From contig CBDEVQ010000099.1 in the NCBI GenBank assembly GCA_965243605.1, forward strand, positions 75,472-139,471: DNA of 64,000 bases, written 5' to 3'. The translations under genes were made by a program, and so were the position numbers. Under the pieces are notes generated by a model that was not told the origin of the DNA, did no database searches, and saw only the letters and a list, made by a program, of their open reading frames with translations. This document shows positions 26,477-35,772 of this stretch, piece by piece; positions within the stretch are counted from its first letter, which is position 1; the number at the start of each line of letters is the position of its first letter. This stretch comes from JBMYYR01 sp965243605. Its GTDB lineage: Bacteria; Bacteroidota; Bacteroidia; Flavobacteriales; CAJXXR01.

Positions 26477-26608
26477 AGGTTTTAACTTTCTTAATTAGAA
26501 ATTTAATCGTATTTTAGTTCTCAATTTTGACAATTTAGCTAATTTCTTTGCTAAAATGGGTCATTAAACTTTACAACAATAAATACGTTACAAATGTAAC
26601 TGAATTTT

Positions 26609-28798
26609 ATGAAAGAATCTCCTATAGAAGAGCATCAAATGATAAAGGAAAGTTTAAAGAAGTACTTCGGGTTTAAAAAATTCAAAGGTAATCAAGAGCA
26701 AATCATAGAAAGTTTATTGAACGGTAATGATACATTTGTTATAATGCCTACTGGTGGTGGGAAATCAATGTGTTATCAATTGCCGGCATTAATGCAAGAA
26801 GGAACAGCAATAGTTGTATCACCTCTTATTGCTTTAATGAAAAATCAAGTTGATGCTATCCGATCTTATATTGGAAAAGATAGTGTTGCACACGTTTTAA
26901 ACTCTTCTTTAAATAAAAGAGAGATTGCGCAAGTTAAAGCTGATATTACGAATAAAGAGACAAAGTTATTATATGTAGCACCAGAATCATTAATCAAAGA
27001 AGAATATGCCGAGTTTTTAAGAAACTCAAATATTTCTTTTTTTGCTATTGATGAAGCTCACTGTATTTCAGAATGGGGTCATGACTTTAGACCAGAATAT
27101 AGGAATCTAAGTAAGATAATGCAGAAAATTTGCGACGTTCCTACGATCGCTCTAACGGCAACAGCAACTCCTAAAGTTCAGGAAGATATTCAGAAGAACT
27201 TAGGTATGGTTAATGCGCATGTCTTTAAATCATCTTTTAACAGAACTAATTTATTTTATGCTGTTAAACCTAAAGTTGATGTTTTAAAGGAAATTATCAA
27301 GTTCATAAAGAAAAGAGAAGGGCAAACAGGAATCATTTACTGCTTAAGTCGTAAAAAAGTAGAAGAAATTGCTCAAACATTACAAGTTAATGGTATAAAG
27401 GCTTTGCCTTATCATGCTGGTTTAGATGCCAATACAAGGGCAAAACATCAAGATGCTTTTTTAATGGAAGGTGTAGATGTTATTGTGGCAACTATTGCAT
27501 TTGGAATGGGAATAGATAAACCTGATGTTAGATATGTAATTCATCATGATATCCCTAAAAGTCTTGAAGGGTATTATCAAGAAACAGGTAGAGCTGGTCG
27601 AGATGGTGGAGAAGGATATTGTTTAACGTTCTATAGTTATAAGGATATTGAGAAGCTAGAAAAGTTTATGCAAAATAAACCTGTAGCTGAACAAGAAGTT
27701 GGAAGACAATTGTTGTTGGATACAGTGTCTTATGCTGAATCTGCAGTTTGTAGAAGAAAGTTCTTATTATACTACTTTGGTGAAGATTTTAATGAAAATT
27801 CATGTAACGAACATTGTGACAATTGTAAATACCCTAAAGAAAAAAGTGAAGGTAAAGAGGATGTTCTTACTGTTTTACAAACAATAAAAGAAACCAGTAG
27901 TCAACTAAAAAGTAAAGAGATTGTTGCCGTAATATGTGGGCAAACAACAGCATTACTTAAAGAGTTTGATTTAAAGTCTATTTCTACCTATGGTAAAGGA
28001 AAAGACAAAGAAAAACACTATTGGAGTGGTGTTGTTCGTCAGATGATGGTTGTAAGGCTCGTGAAAAAGGAAATAGAAACGTATGGAATTCTTCGTATAA
28101 CAGAAGAAGGAAATGCTTTTATTAATAATCCGTCTAGTTTTATGATTACAGAAAGTCATAACTATGAGGCCATTGCTTATGAATCTGCAAATACACCAAA
28201 ATCGGCATTTGATGAAGTCCTGTTTAAAACACTTAAGGATTTAAGAAGAAAGGTTGCATTACAGAAAAAATTACCTGCTCATGTTATTTTTCAGGAGCCA
28301 TCGTTAGAAGAAATGTGTTTTCAATATCCAATAACGTTAGAAGAGTTAACTGAAATAAATGGTGTAGGGAGAGGTAAAGCACAAAAATTTGGTAAACCAT
28401 TTATCGACATCATTAAAAAACATGTTGAGGATAATAATATTGAAAGACCAGAAGAATTGGTCGTTAAATCGATTGTAAATAAATCAGGATTAAAAGTATT
28501 CTTGATTAAATGTACAGATCGAAAAATGCCGTTAGAAGACATTTCAGCTGCTAAGGGTATTACATTAGAGCAATTAATAGAAGAATTTGAACATATTGTT
28601 TTTTCAGGAACAAAATTAAATTTAGACTACTGTCTCGAAGATTATGTTGATGAAGATCAGATGGAAGAAATAATGGAATATTTTATGGAAACAGAAGACG
28701 ATTCAATAGTTGCAGCAGTAGATGAATTTGATGGCGATTATACCGATGAAGAAATACGACTTGTGCGTTTAAAATTTGTTTCAGACGTTGGAAATTAA
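26609..28798 (+). CDS. recQ: ATP-dependent DNA helicase RecQ
   Basis: 3'-5' helicase for recombination and fork repair. 729 residues: DEAD-type domain with Walker A MPTGGGKSMCYQLPA and DEAH box AIDEAHCISEWGHDFRPEY, helicase C domain with TIAFGMGIDKPDVRYV and QETGRAGRDG, then the four-cysteine zinc site (CRRKF...CNEHCDNC, about 375-405), an RQC winged helix, an HRDC domain (about 530-605) and a C-terminal extension of some 110 residues ending in an acidic stretch. The extension is usual for Bacteroidota RecQ proteins. An alternative start exists at the second Met (MIKESLKKYF), residue 11. Confidence 0.96.
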   Translation: MKESPIEEHQMIKESLKKYFGFKKFKGNQEQIIESLLNGNDTFVIMPTGGGKSMCYQLPALMQEGTAIVVSPLIALMKNQVDAIRSYIGKDSVAHVLNSSLNKREIAQVKADITNKETKLLYVAPESLIKEEYAEFLRNSNISFFAIDEAHCISEWGHDFRPEYRNLSKIMQKICDVPTIALTATATPKVQEDIQKNLGMVNAHVFKSSFNRTNLFYAVKPKVDVLKEIIKFIKKREGQTGIIYCLSRKKVEEIAQTLQVNGIKALPYHAGLDANTRAKHQDAFLMEGVDVIVATIAFGMGIDKPDVRYVIHHDIPKSLEGYYQETGRAGRDGGEGYCLTFYSYKDIEKLEKFMQNKPVAEQEVGRQLLLDTVSYAESAVCRRKFLLYYFGEDFNENSCNEHCDNCKYPKEKSEGKEDVLTVLQTIKETSSQLKSKEIVAVICGQTTALLKEFDLKSISTYGKGKDKEKHYWSGVVRQMMVVRLVKKEIETYGILRITEEGNAFINNPSSFMITESHNYEAIAYESANTPKSAFDEVLFKTLKDLRRKVALQKKLPAHVIFQEPSLEEMCFQYPITLEELTEINGVGRGKAQKFGKPFIDIIKKHVEDNNIERPEELVVKSIVNKSGLKVFLIKCTDRKMPLEDISAAKGITLEQLIEEFEHIVFSGTKLNLDYCLEDYVDEDQMEEIMEYFMETEDDSIVAAVDEFDGDYTDEEIRLVRLKFVSDVGN

Positions 28799-28900
28799 AT
28801 CTAATAAATACTTTAAAGTGCTTGATTTAGGTGAAAATCAAAATATTTCATTATTTTAGCACGGATTCCAAAAAAAAATATAAAACCAACATACGGTAAG

Positions 28901-31045
28901 ATGAAGATTTCTAAAATTTTAATAGGTTCTCTGTTTTCAGTGCTTGTATCAACTTCATACCAAGCAGATGCTCAAACGAAAAGAACTCGAAAAGCAGATG
29001 ACGCATTTGATTTAGGTGAATATCATAGAGCTCAAGAAAAGTATAAGTCAGCATACACAAACTCAAATACTAAAAAGGAAAAGCAGTATATAAGTTTTAG
29101 AATGGCTGAGTGTGCTAGACGTCTTGGTAATTACCGTCAGGCAGAAAACTACCTAAAAAGAACAGTTAAAATGAGATATGAAGATCCAATTGCGATCTTA
29201 TATCTTGCTGAGGCTCAAGCTAATTTAGGTAAGTATGATTTAGCATTAGAGAATTACTCAAAATATGAGAAATTAGTTCCTGGAGATAAAAGAGCAGTAC
29301 GAGGAATCGTAAACTCTGAGTTTGCCATAGAACAAATGGATAACCCAACATTATATGATGTAGTAAACGAGAAGAGACTAAATTCTCGTGGAATGGATTA
29401 TTCTCCAGCTTTTGGTAAAAAAGATTACTCTATATTACTTTTTACTACAACAAGAGAAGGTGTTGAAGGTGGAAGAATCTCTGAACAAACAGGTCAGTAT
29501 TTTGCTGATATTTGGGGATCTGAAATTGAAAAGAAAAAAAGATCTTCATCGCGTTCAAAAAGTAAATCAGGTAAACCAAAACCACCAAGATGGTCTAAGC
29601 CAGTTTCTTTAGGTCAGATGGGTAATGGTGATCAAGATGAGACAATCAATACTAAACACGAAGAAGGTACAGTAAGTTTAACACCTAAGGCTAATATCAT
29701 GTATTATAGTCAAGGTGTATACGAAAAAGACGTTTACGAAGGTCAAAGATTATTTGTATCTAAGCGTAAAGGTGGAGGATGGGAAGAAGGTTCTGAAATA
29801 GAGATACCTTTAGGTCAAGGAAATGAAGAATTATTCATTGACATTATGCATCCAGCAATTCACCCAGACGGACGTCGTTTATTCTTTGTTGCCAATTTAG
29901 ATGGTGGATTCGGAGGAATGGACATCTGGTATACTGAATTTGAAAAAAGAAAGAAAAAGTGGACTAAACCTAAAAATTTAGGACCTAATGTAAATACAAG
30001 TGGAAATGAAGGTTTCCCAACTGTACATGTTGATGGTACTCTTTTCTTCTCATCTAATGGACATCAAACTTTAGGAGGTTATGATATTTACCGTGCAGAT
30101 TTAAATGAAGACGGAAAGTATGATAATGTTGCTAACCTGGGATATCCTTTAAATTCATCGTATGATGATTTCGGATTAATCTTTAAAGGAAATACATATA
30201 CTGAAGGTTATATGACATCTAATAGAAAAGGTGGATTAGGAGCTGATGATATTTATAAAGTACGTTTATTAGATACTAAATTTACTTTAAACGGTAAATT
30301 ACTTGATTCTGAAACAGGAAAATCTATAAAAGGATTGAATGTTCGTTTAGAAGGATCTAATGGAACAGTAACAGATGTTGTTACGAATAAAGAAGGAGAT
30401 TATGAATTTGATGGAGCTGCTTTAGAAAAAGGTATTGACTATAGTTTAGTATTTACTTCTGAAGATTACGGAAGTTTCGTTAAAAATTTATCAACAAAAG
30501 GATTAAAAGTATCTGACTTCGAGAAACAAGATGAAGGGTATTTCTACTCTATGGAATTTGATACAACGTTAAAAGTTCAAAGATTACCAGTTGTATTACC
30601 ACATATTGAATATGATTTTGGTAAGGCAACATTAAGATCTCAAGCTGAACAAGACTTAAATCAACTTGTAAAAGTATTACAGTCTAACAAAAACTTACGA
30701 ATTAAGTTAAGAGCACATACAGATCATATTGGAGGAAAAGAAAGAAACCAAGCATTGTCTCAAGCCAGAGCACAAGCATGTGTAGATTACTTAGTGTCTA
30801 AAGGTATTGAAGCTTCTAGATTAGTAGCAGAAGGTAGAGGTGAAGATGTTCCTTACGTTATGACTAAAACTATTGGTAAATTAAAAGAAGGATCTGTTCT
30901 TTCTGAAAGCTTTATTAATAAATTACCTAAAGCGGATCAAGCCAAGGCTAGACAATATAATCGTCGTACAGATTTCCAAAAAATTAAGCCAGACCCGAAT
31001 GACTCTAAAGAGGCAAAGCGAGCTAAAGATTTTGGTAAATATTAA
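28901..31045 (+). CDS. PorE-like T9SS protein: TPR, PD40 propeller, regulatory-like and OmpA domains
   Basis: 714 residues. Signal peptide (1-24, ending QADAQ), TPR-like helices (about 30-135), a PD40/WD40-type beta-propeller (about 165-470) with repeated blocks such as HPDGRRLFFVANLDGGFGG and GTLFFSSNGHQTLGGYD, a carboxypeptidase-regulatory-like domain (about 475-545) and a C-terminal OmpA domain (about 580-700) with LRAHTDHIGGKERNQALSQ and YNRRTDF. This order is that of PorE, which anchors the T9SS to peptidoglycan. Unlike P. gingivalis PorE I see no lipobox cysteine. A Lys/Arg/Ser-rich insert (about 215-235) interrupts the propeller. The gene stands alone with its own terminator. Confidence 0.88.
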   Translation: MKISKILIGSLFSVLVSTSYQADAQTKRTRKADDAFDLGEYHRAQEKYKSAYTNSNTKKEKQYISFRMAECARRLGNYRQAENYLKRTVKMRYEDPIAILYLAEAQANLGKYDLALENYSKYEKLVPGDKRAVRGIVNSEFAIEQMDNPTLYDVVNEKRLNSRGMDYSPAFGKKDYSILLFTTTREGVEGGRISEQTGQYFADIWGSEIEKKKRSSSRSKSKSGKPKPPRWSKPVSLGQMGNGDQDETINTKHEEGTVSLTPKANIMYYSQGVYEKDVYEGQRLFVSKRKGGGWEEGSEIEIPLGQGNEELFIDIMHPAIHPDGRRLFFVANLDGGFGGMDIWYTEFEKRKKKWTKPKNLGPNVNTSGNEGFPTVHVDGTLFFSSNGHQTLGGYDIYRADLNEDGKYDNVANLGYPLNSSYDDFGLIFKGNTYTEGYMTSNRKGGLGADDIYKVRLLDTKFTLNGKLLDSETGKSIKGLNVRLEGSNGTVTDVVTNKEGDYEFDGAALEKGIDYSLVFTSEDYGSFVKNLSTKGLKVSDFEKQDEGYFYSMEFDTTLKVQRLPVVLPHIEYDFGKATLRSQAEQDLNQLVKVLQSNKNLRIKLRAHTDHIGGKERNQALSQARAQACVDYLVSKGIEASRLVAEGRGEDVPYVMTKTIGKLKEGSVLSESFINKLPKADQAKARQYNRRTDFQKIKPDPNDSKEAKRAKDFGKY

Positions 31046-31054
31046 ATAATTAGG

Positions 31055-31078
31055 AAAAGAGAGGTTAGCCTCTCTTTT
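31055..31078 (+). terminator. Terminator after the PorE-like gene
   Basis: Ten-base arms (aaaagagagg / cctctctttt) with a four-base loop, followed by further T residues; nine bases after the stop codon. Confidence 0.85.
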
Positions 31079-31092
31079 TTTTTACAATAAAG

Positions 31093-31737
31093 ATGAATAT
31101 AAAAGTTTTTACATTCAATCCATTCCAGGAAAATACATACGTTGTTTATGACGACAGTAAAGAGGCTGTAATAATAGATCCTGGATGTTCTAATGAATTA
31201 GAATGTCAAGAGTTAAAGGCATTTATTGAAGATAATGAATTAATTCCTGTAATGCTTTTAAATACGCATTGTCATATTGATCATGTTTTTGGTTGGGAAT
31301 ACGTATATGAAACATGGGGATTAAAACCATATTATCATACCCTGGATAAGGTTCTATTACCAAGAGTAGGAGAACAAGCCAAAATGTTTGGATTTGAATT
31401 ATCGGCCTTTCCTGAGGATTATGGACATGAAATTAGTGAATCTGAGAAGATACAATTTGGTAATACAAGTATGGATATATATTTATGTCCAGGTCATGCT
31501 CCAGGTCATTTAGTATTTCATCATGAACCAACGAATGTTTGCATTGTTGGCGATGTGATTTTTAGGTTAAGTGTAGGAAGAACAGATTTACCATATTGCG
31601 ATCCTAACGCTTTGGAAAATTCTATTAAAAATGTGATTTATAAGTTCTCTGATAATTGTACATTATATCCAGGACACGGACCAAGTACAACGGTTGGTTA
31701 TGAAAAGAAAAATAATCCATTTGTTCGTTCAATTTAA
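31093..31737 (+). CDS. Metallo-beta-lactamase-fold hydrolase (glyoxalase II-like)
   Basis: 214 residues, no signal peptide. Metal ligands: NTHCHIDHVFG (HxHxDH), CPGHAPGHLVF, VGDVIF (bridging Asp) and LYPGHGPSTT. Length and motif order match the small YcbL-type glyoxalase II group common in Bacteroidota, which hydrolyses thioesters such as S-lactoylglutathione in vitro; the true substrate in a glutathione-poor lineage is unknown. Confidence 0.92.
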   Translation: MNIKVFTFNPFQENTYVVYDDSKEAVIIDPGCSNELECQELKAFIEDNELIPVMLLNTHCHIDHVFGWEYVYETWGLKPYYHTLDKVLLPRVGEQAKMFGFELSAFPEDYGHEISESEKIQFGNTSMDIYLCPGHAPGHLVFHHEPTNVCIVGDVIFRLSVGRTDLPYCDPNALENSIKNVIYKFSDNCTLYPGHGPSTTVGYEKKNNPFVRSI

Positions 31738-31753
31738 AAAAATATTACCTTTG
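31720..31753 (+). promoter_or_regulatory. Candidate promoter of the lipoprotein pair
   Basis: TTTG at 31720-31723 and TACCTTTG at 31746-31753 (TAnnTTTG) with a 22-base spacer. It overlaps the end of the metallo-hydrolase gene and lies 19 bases before the ATG at 31773. Confidence 0.5.
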
Positions 31754-31772
31754 AGGTTATAAATTATACATT

Positions 31773-32186
31773 ATGAGGAAGTTTATTTCTATTTTTCTAG
31801 TTTTTTGTGGCTTAAGTTTGATGAGCTCTTGTGAAAAAGATGTTGATCGAAATGGAGCGCTTTTGATTGACGAAAATGCCCTTCCAGAATATCCTATTAA
31901 TAAGTTACGTTTTAAATGGAGAGGAGAGCTAGGTGTTGAGCAAAAACTTATGATGTGGATAGATTGGTATGTTTTTGATGTTCATACATTAGAAGAGCCA
32001 AATATTTTCCAGATTGGTATTCCTAAGAATTATACACCACAGGATGGGAACTTATTTGTATTTGAAACTGATGCTTGGGACCCAATTTTTGCTGGTAAGT
32101 ATAAGTGGAAAGTGGTAACATATTATAGTGATGGTGAAATTGTAGAGTCTGAAACTCGAGAATTTATTCCTTTCCCAGTTTATTAA
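31773..32186 (+). CDS. Small lipoprotein, unknown function
   Basis: 137 residues with a lipoprotein signal (FLVFCGLSLMSSC, Cys20). The mature domain looks like a single beta-sandwich of about 110 residues with repeated aromatic residues (KLRFKWRGELG, KWKVVTYYSDGEIVE). I do not recognise the family. The next lipoprotein gene begins 17 bases later and shares the short WRG motif with it, so they may act together. Confidence 0.78.
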   Translation: MRKFISIFLVFCGLSLMSSCEKDVDRNGALLIDENALPEYPINKLRFKWRGELGVEQKLMMWIDWYVFDVHTLEEPNIFQIGIPKNYTPQDGNLFVFETDAWDPIFAGKYKWKVVTYYSDGEIVESETREFIPFPVY

Positions 32187-32203
32187 TACATACCTTAAAC
32201 AAT

Positions 32204-32893
32204 ATGATAAAGAAGAGTATATCTATAGTATTAGTTTTAATAGCTATTGTATCTTGTAAGAAAGATGAAGAGAATTTTACATTGGATTCTGATCTTATTA
32301 CAAACATTTTAAAGTTTGCTAATCCAGACGTACCTGATATTCATATGACGTGGAGAGGTGCGTATATGACAGAATCAACTTCTATCGAAGTATTAGCTAC
32401 AGGTGAAAAAAAACAAGTTAGTATAAATCACTATAACATCACTAATCGTCAAATTGGATTTGCTAAAGCAAATATGTATAACAATTTTGATGGTGATGAG
32501 TTTGTAGATTGGAGTATCATCAATAATGATGAAATTAAAATAGAATCTAATGCTTTCTTTTTTGGTGTAGCACCTACGTATTTCGATGTAGAAATTACTT
32601 CAGATTTAAAATATCCAATTGGGCCTATAAATCTTGGAATTTCGAAATCGGTTGTCCTAGGAGCATTACAGATTCCACCAGGATTAAGTCTTAATTTTGG
32701 AAGTGATTTAGACTTGTACTTAAGTTTATACCCAAGAGGAGAAGTACAATTTTTAAGATTAACTATGGATTACAGTTTTCTGTCATCAGATAAAAAAGAA
32801 AGATCTAGAGTGTTAAGAGAATATCACTTTATTAGAGCCAATCCAGTTGGAGAGGCAGGAGTAACTTTTGTGCCAAGAGACGAATACAAGTAG
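32204..32893 (+). CDS. Lipoprotein, unknown function
   Basis: 229 residues with a lipoprotein signal (SIVLVLIAIVSC, Cys18). The mature part has many predicted strands and a central proline/glycine-rich segment (YPIGPINLGISKS). No known domain is recognised. It is the second gene of a two-lipoprotein unit, followed by a strong bidirectional terminator. Confidence 0.78.
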   Translation: MIKKSISIVLVLIAIVSCKKDEENFTLDSDLITNILKFANPDVPDIHMTWRGAYMTESTSIEVLATGEKKQVSINHYNITNRQIGFAKANMYNNFDGDEFVDWSIINNDEIKIESNAFFFGVAPTYFDVEITSDLKYPIGPINLGISKSVVLGALQIPPGLSLNFGSDLDLYLSLYPRGEVQFLRLTMDYSFLSSDKKERSRVLREYHFIRANPVGEAGVTFVPRDEYK

Positions 32894-32912
32894 TTAGATA
32901 TTATCAGTACTG

Positions 32913-32970
32913 CATAAAAAAAAGCAAGAGCTCGTTAGAATTTTCTAACGAGCTCTTGCTTTTTTTTATG
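32913..32970. terminator. Bidirectional terminator
   Basis: Perfect 28-base arms with a two-base loop (core gcaagagctcgttagaa / ttctaacgagctcttgc) and A8/T8 runs, between the lipoprotein gene and the convergent frr gene. Confidence 0.92.
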
Positions 32971-32990
32971 ATTTAAAAGAAGGAAATGAC

Positions 32991-33554
32991 TTATATAGTC
33001 ATAATCTCTTTTTCTTTAGTCTTAAGTAAGTCCTCAGCTTTAATAGTAAAGCTGTTAACCATATCTTGAATCTTGCTCTCAGCGTCTTTACCTGCATCTT
33101 CTGAAAGTCCATCCTTAACGAGTACCTTAATAGAGTTGTTTGCAGTCTTTCTAGCATTTCTTAATCCAACCTTACAGTCTTCTACTTCAGATTTAGCTTG
33201 CTTAACTAAATCACGTCTTCTTTCTTCAGTTAATGGTGGAATAGATATAATAATCATTTCTCCATTATTTTGAGGGTTTAAACCTAAGTTTGCAACCATT
33301 ACTCCTTTAGCAATAGGATCTAGCATAGATTTTTCCCAAGCTGTAATAGTTAATGTTCTCGCGTCAGGAGTGGAAATATTTCCAACTTGAGCAAGAGGGG
33401 TTGGCGATCCATAATAATCAACCATTACAGATGATAACATACTTGAATTTGCTCTTCCTGCTCTAATTTTACCTAAAACATGCTTTAAGTGTTCAATTGA
33501 TTTTGACATCTGCTCGGTAGCTTCCTCAAAACAAAATTCTAATTCTTCTGACAT
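32991..33554 (-). CDS. frr: Ribosome recycling factor
   Basis: Splits post-termination ribosomes together with EF-G. The start is set at ATG 33554 (MSEELEFCFEEATEQMSKS), giving 187 residues, close to the usual 185; the frame is open further upstream but the promoter at 33609-33637 makes the longer form unlikely. Signature blocks: KIRAGRANSSMLSSVMVDYYG, split here as GRANSSML and VDYYGSPTPLAQV, and EERRRDLVKQAK. pyrH, which usually precedes frr, is not adjacent. Confidence 0.96.
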   Translation of the reverse strand: MSEELEFCFEEATEQMSKSIEHLKHVLGKIRAGRANSSMLSSVMVDYYGSPTPLAQVGNISTPDARTLTITAWEKSMLDPIAKGVMVANLGLNPQNNGEMIIISIPPLTEERRRDLVKQAKSEVEDCKVGLRNARKTANNSIKVLVKDGLSEDAGKDAESKIQDMVNSFTIKAEDLLKTKEKEIMTI

Positions 33555-33608
33555 AAATATTTTTTTTGCAGTCAACCAAAGTGGTGACAAAGATGTGTTT
33601 AATATGCC

Positions 33609-33637
33609 CAAATTTACATTATTTTCTGTAATACAAA
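33609..33637 (-). promoter_or_regulatory. frr promoter
   Basis: On the minus strand, TTTG at 33637-33634, a 17-base spacer and TAAATTTG at 33616-33609. It lies about 55 bases upstream of the frr start at 33554 and would place the transcription start inside the longer open frame. Confidence 0.6.
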
Positions 33638-33638
33638 A

Positions 33639-33667
33639 AAAAACTCCAAATCTGATTTGGAGTTTTT
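33639..33667 (-). terminator. Terminator before frr
   Basis: Fourteen-base arms (aaaaactccaaatc / gatttggagttttt) around one base, ten bases after the end of the preceding minus-strand gene at 33678. It separates that gene from the frr promoter. Confidence 0.85.
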
Positions 33668-33677
33668 AAGTTAGAGA

Positions 33678-34283
33678 TTATCTAGCCTTTCTATAATATG
33701 GAGAATCTAAATTAAGATTGTAATGTAGATCTACATCTGCTTTCATGTTTTTAATGATTGCCTTAATAGATCTAAGATCCCTTCTAAGTTCTCTTGGGTT
33801 ATTATACGATGAACGTTCTAGATTGTATAATAAGTCTCTTTTATCGTCTAATTGTCTTCTTAATAATCGAAGTTCCTTTTTAGCCTCATGTATATTAATA
33901 TGAGAATCATTATGTCCATAATTATCATCATAATATTCATCGTTGTTATAACGCTTACCTTTAGATTTGTTATTAGACTTTCTATAATAAGGATGATCGT
34001 GATTGCTAATCGTTGTTTTAAGATCTCTTATTTTCTTTTTTTGAAATCTAATATCTTTTTGGAGTAGCTCTATAATATCGTATTTAATGTATCGAGCATC
34101 TCTAAAATGATTATGGTTTAGTTCAAACTTAAATTCTCTTTGTAACACACGCATTTTATTTACTTGAATACGGTCTATTTTCACATCAGATTCATAACCT
34201 CTTGGGTTATGATGAGCTAGACTAATTTGACTAAATCCTAGAAGTAATCCAAGTCCTAATAGTAGTTTTGCTGCCTTTTTCAT
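33678..34283 (-). CDS. Periplasmic coiled-coil-like basic protein, unknown function
   Basis: Start set at ATG 34283, where a signal peptide begins (MKKAAKLLLGLGLLLGFSQI, cleavage after SLA); 201 residues. The mature protein is strongly charged, helical, and rich in Lys, Arg, Asp, His and Tyr, with a low-complexity middle (GKRYNNDEYYDDNYGHNDSH) between two likely coiled-coil segments. HHNPRG at the mature N-terminus and several His residues could bind metal, but this is a guess. No family recognised. Confidence 0.75.
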   Translation of the reverse strand: MKKAAKLLLGLGLLLGFSQISLAHHNPRGYESDVKIDRIQVNKMRVLQREFKFELNHNHFRDARYIKYDIIELLQKDIRFQKKKIRDLKTTISNHDHPYYRKSNNKSKGKRYNNDEYYDDNYGHNDSHINIHEAKKELRLLRRQLDDKRDLLYNLERSSYNNPRELRRDLRSIKAIIKNMKADVDLHYNLNLDSPYYRKAR

Positions 34284-34386
34284 AATCAATTGTTTTAGGT
34301 TATACATTTACTGAAATATATTTCAATTGATTTCCAAAAGCGTGCCAAAAATGAGTTTCTAGTTAAAAGTGCTGGTTTATAGATAT

Positions 34387-34626
34387 TTATCTTTTAAGGA
34401 TTATACGCCCTAAATAGATAATAATAACAGCACCCAATGTTGATGAAACTAATGAACCTATTAATCCATGATCCACAAGTCCGATAATAGATAATGCAAA
34501 CGAACCAATAACACCACCTACAATACCTAAAATAATGTTAAATATGATGCTTTTGTCAGTTTTCATTAATTTTCCAGCAATCCATCCAGCTGCTCCTCCA
34601 ATAATTATTGATGAAATTATTCCCAT
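34387..34626 (-). CDS. GlsB/YeaQ/YmgE-family small membrane protein
   Basis: 79 residues with three glycine-rich membrane helices: GIISSIIIGGAAGWIAGKLM, FNIILGIVGGVIGSFALSI and STLGAVIIIYLGRIILKR. This matches the transglycosylase-associated/GlsB family, stress-linked small membrane proteins of unknown mechanism. It follows galE after five bases and may be co-transcribed with it. Confidence 0.92.
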   Translation of the reverse strand: MGIISSIIIGGAAGWIAGKLMKTDKSIIFNIILGIVGGVIGSFALSIIGLVDHGLIGSLVSSTLGAVIIIYLGRIILKR

Positions 34627-34631
34627 AGCTT

Positions 34632-35654
34632 TTATATTTTAGTCTTTAATAATTGTTGTTCCCATGCCCACGCATCGGCCATGGCATCTTTAATTGTTTT
34701 ATCAGCACTCCAATTTAGCCTACTACTGGCTTTGTGCGTTTCAGCCCAAATTTGTTCAATATCTCCTTCGCGCCTATCACCAAAGATATAATTTAGTTTT
34801 ATATTACTTACATCTTCAAATGCGTTAATAACTTCTAGAACACTATTTCCTATACCCGTTCCAACATTAAAGTAATCAATATTAATATCAACATTATTAA
34901 ACATGAATTCTAATGCCTTAATATGGGCATTGGCTAAATCTATTACATGTATGAAATCTCTAATACAAGTTCCATCAGGTGTATCGTAGTTCTTCCCAAA
35001 AACGGTTAGTTGTTCACGTATTCCAATCCCAGTTTGTGTAATATAGGGTATTAGATTATCTGGAACACCTAATGGTAATTCTCCAATAAGATGGCTTTCA
35101 TGTGCTCCAATCGGGTTGAAATACCTTAAAATTACAGCTTGAACATTTTGGCTTTGAGTGTAATCTTTTAGAAGTTGCTCGCAAACCTGCTTAGTATAGC
35201 CGTATGGAGATTCGGCATGTTTAATTGGAGATTTTTCAGATACAGGAAGGTCGTCCGGCTGTCCATAAACGGTGCATGAAGATGAAAAAACAATCTTATT
35301 ACAATTTATATTAGGGAAATTTTTAAGCAATAGAGTTAAGCTTCCAATATTATTCTCATAATATTTAACGGGCTTTTTTACGGATTCACCTACTGCTTTA
35401 AATGCAGCAAAATGAATGACTCCATCTATTTGACCTTCTTTTTCTTTTATAATTTTATAGGATTGTTCATCGTTACAATCTAAATTGTAAAAAGGAATTG
35501 AAGCATTACATATTTGATTAATACGTTCTGGAATAAATGATTTTGAATTACTTAAGTTATCCATTATGATAGGATAGTATCCAAATTTATAAAGTTGTAC
35601 TACTGTATGAGAGCCAATATACCCGGCACCACCAGTAACCAATATTTTTTTCAT
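34632..35654 (-). CDS. galE: UDP-glucose 4-epimerase
   Basis: Interconverts UDP-glucose and UDP-galactose (or the N-acetyl forms) with bound NAD. 340 residues: TGGAGYIGSHTVVQLYKFG at the start, HFAAFKAVGESV, catalytic FSSSCTVYG and YGYTKQVCEQ (YxxxK), RYFNPIGAHESHLIGE and the C-terminal RREGDIEQIWAETHKA. All catalytic parts are intact. It may feed surface polysaccharide synthesis. Confidence 0.95.
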   Translation of the reverse strand: MKKILVTGGAGYIGSHTVVQLYKFGYYPIIMDNLSNSKSFIPERINQICNASIPFYNLDCNDEQSYKIIKEKEGQIDGVIHFAAFKAVGESVKKPVKYYENNIGSLTLLLKNFPNINCNKIVFSSSCTVYGQPDDLPVSEKSPIKHAESPYGYTKQVCEQLLKDYTQSQNVQAVILRYFNPIGAHESHLIGELPLGVPDNLIPYITQTGIGIREQLTVFGKNYDTPDGTCIRDFIHVIDLANAHIKALEFMFNNVDINIDYFNVGTGIGNSVLEVINAFEDVSNIKLNYIFGDRREGDIEQIWAETHKASSRLNWSADKTIKDAMADAWAWEQQLLKTKI

Positions 35655-35772
35655 TGAAAACTTATTTTTTTACGAAATTAAGAACTTTTTTAGAAGATTA
35701 AGTCATGTAATTGAAAATTTTGTATATTTATGATTATTAAGTATTTATGTGTTAATTTAAATCTATTATATT

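Noticed and set aside
26591..26598. TACATTTG on the minus strand as kdsD promoter
   Set aside because: It would give a leader of about 115 bases and no -33 element is found; too weak to list.
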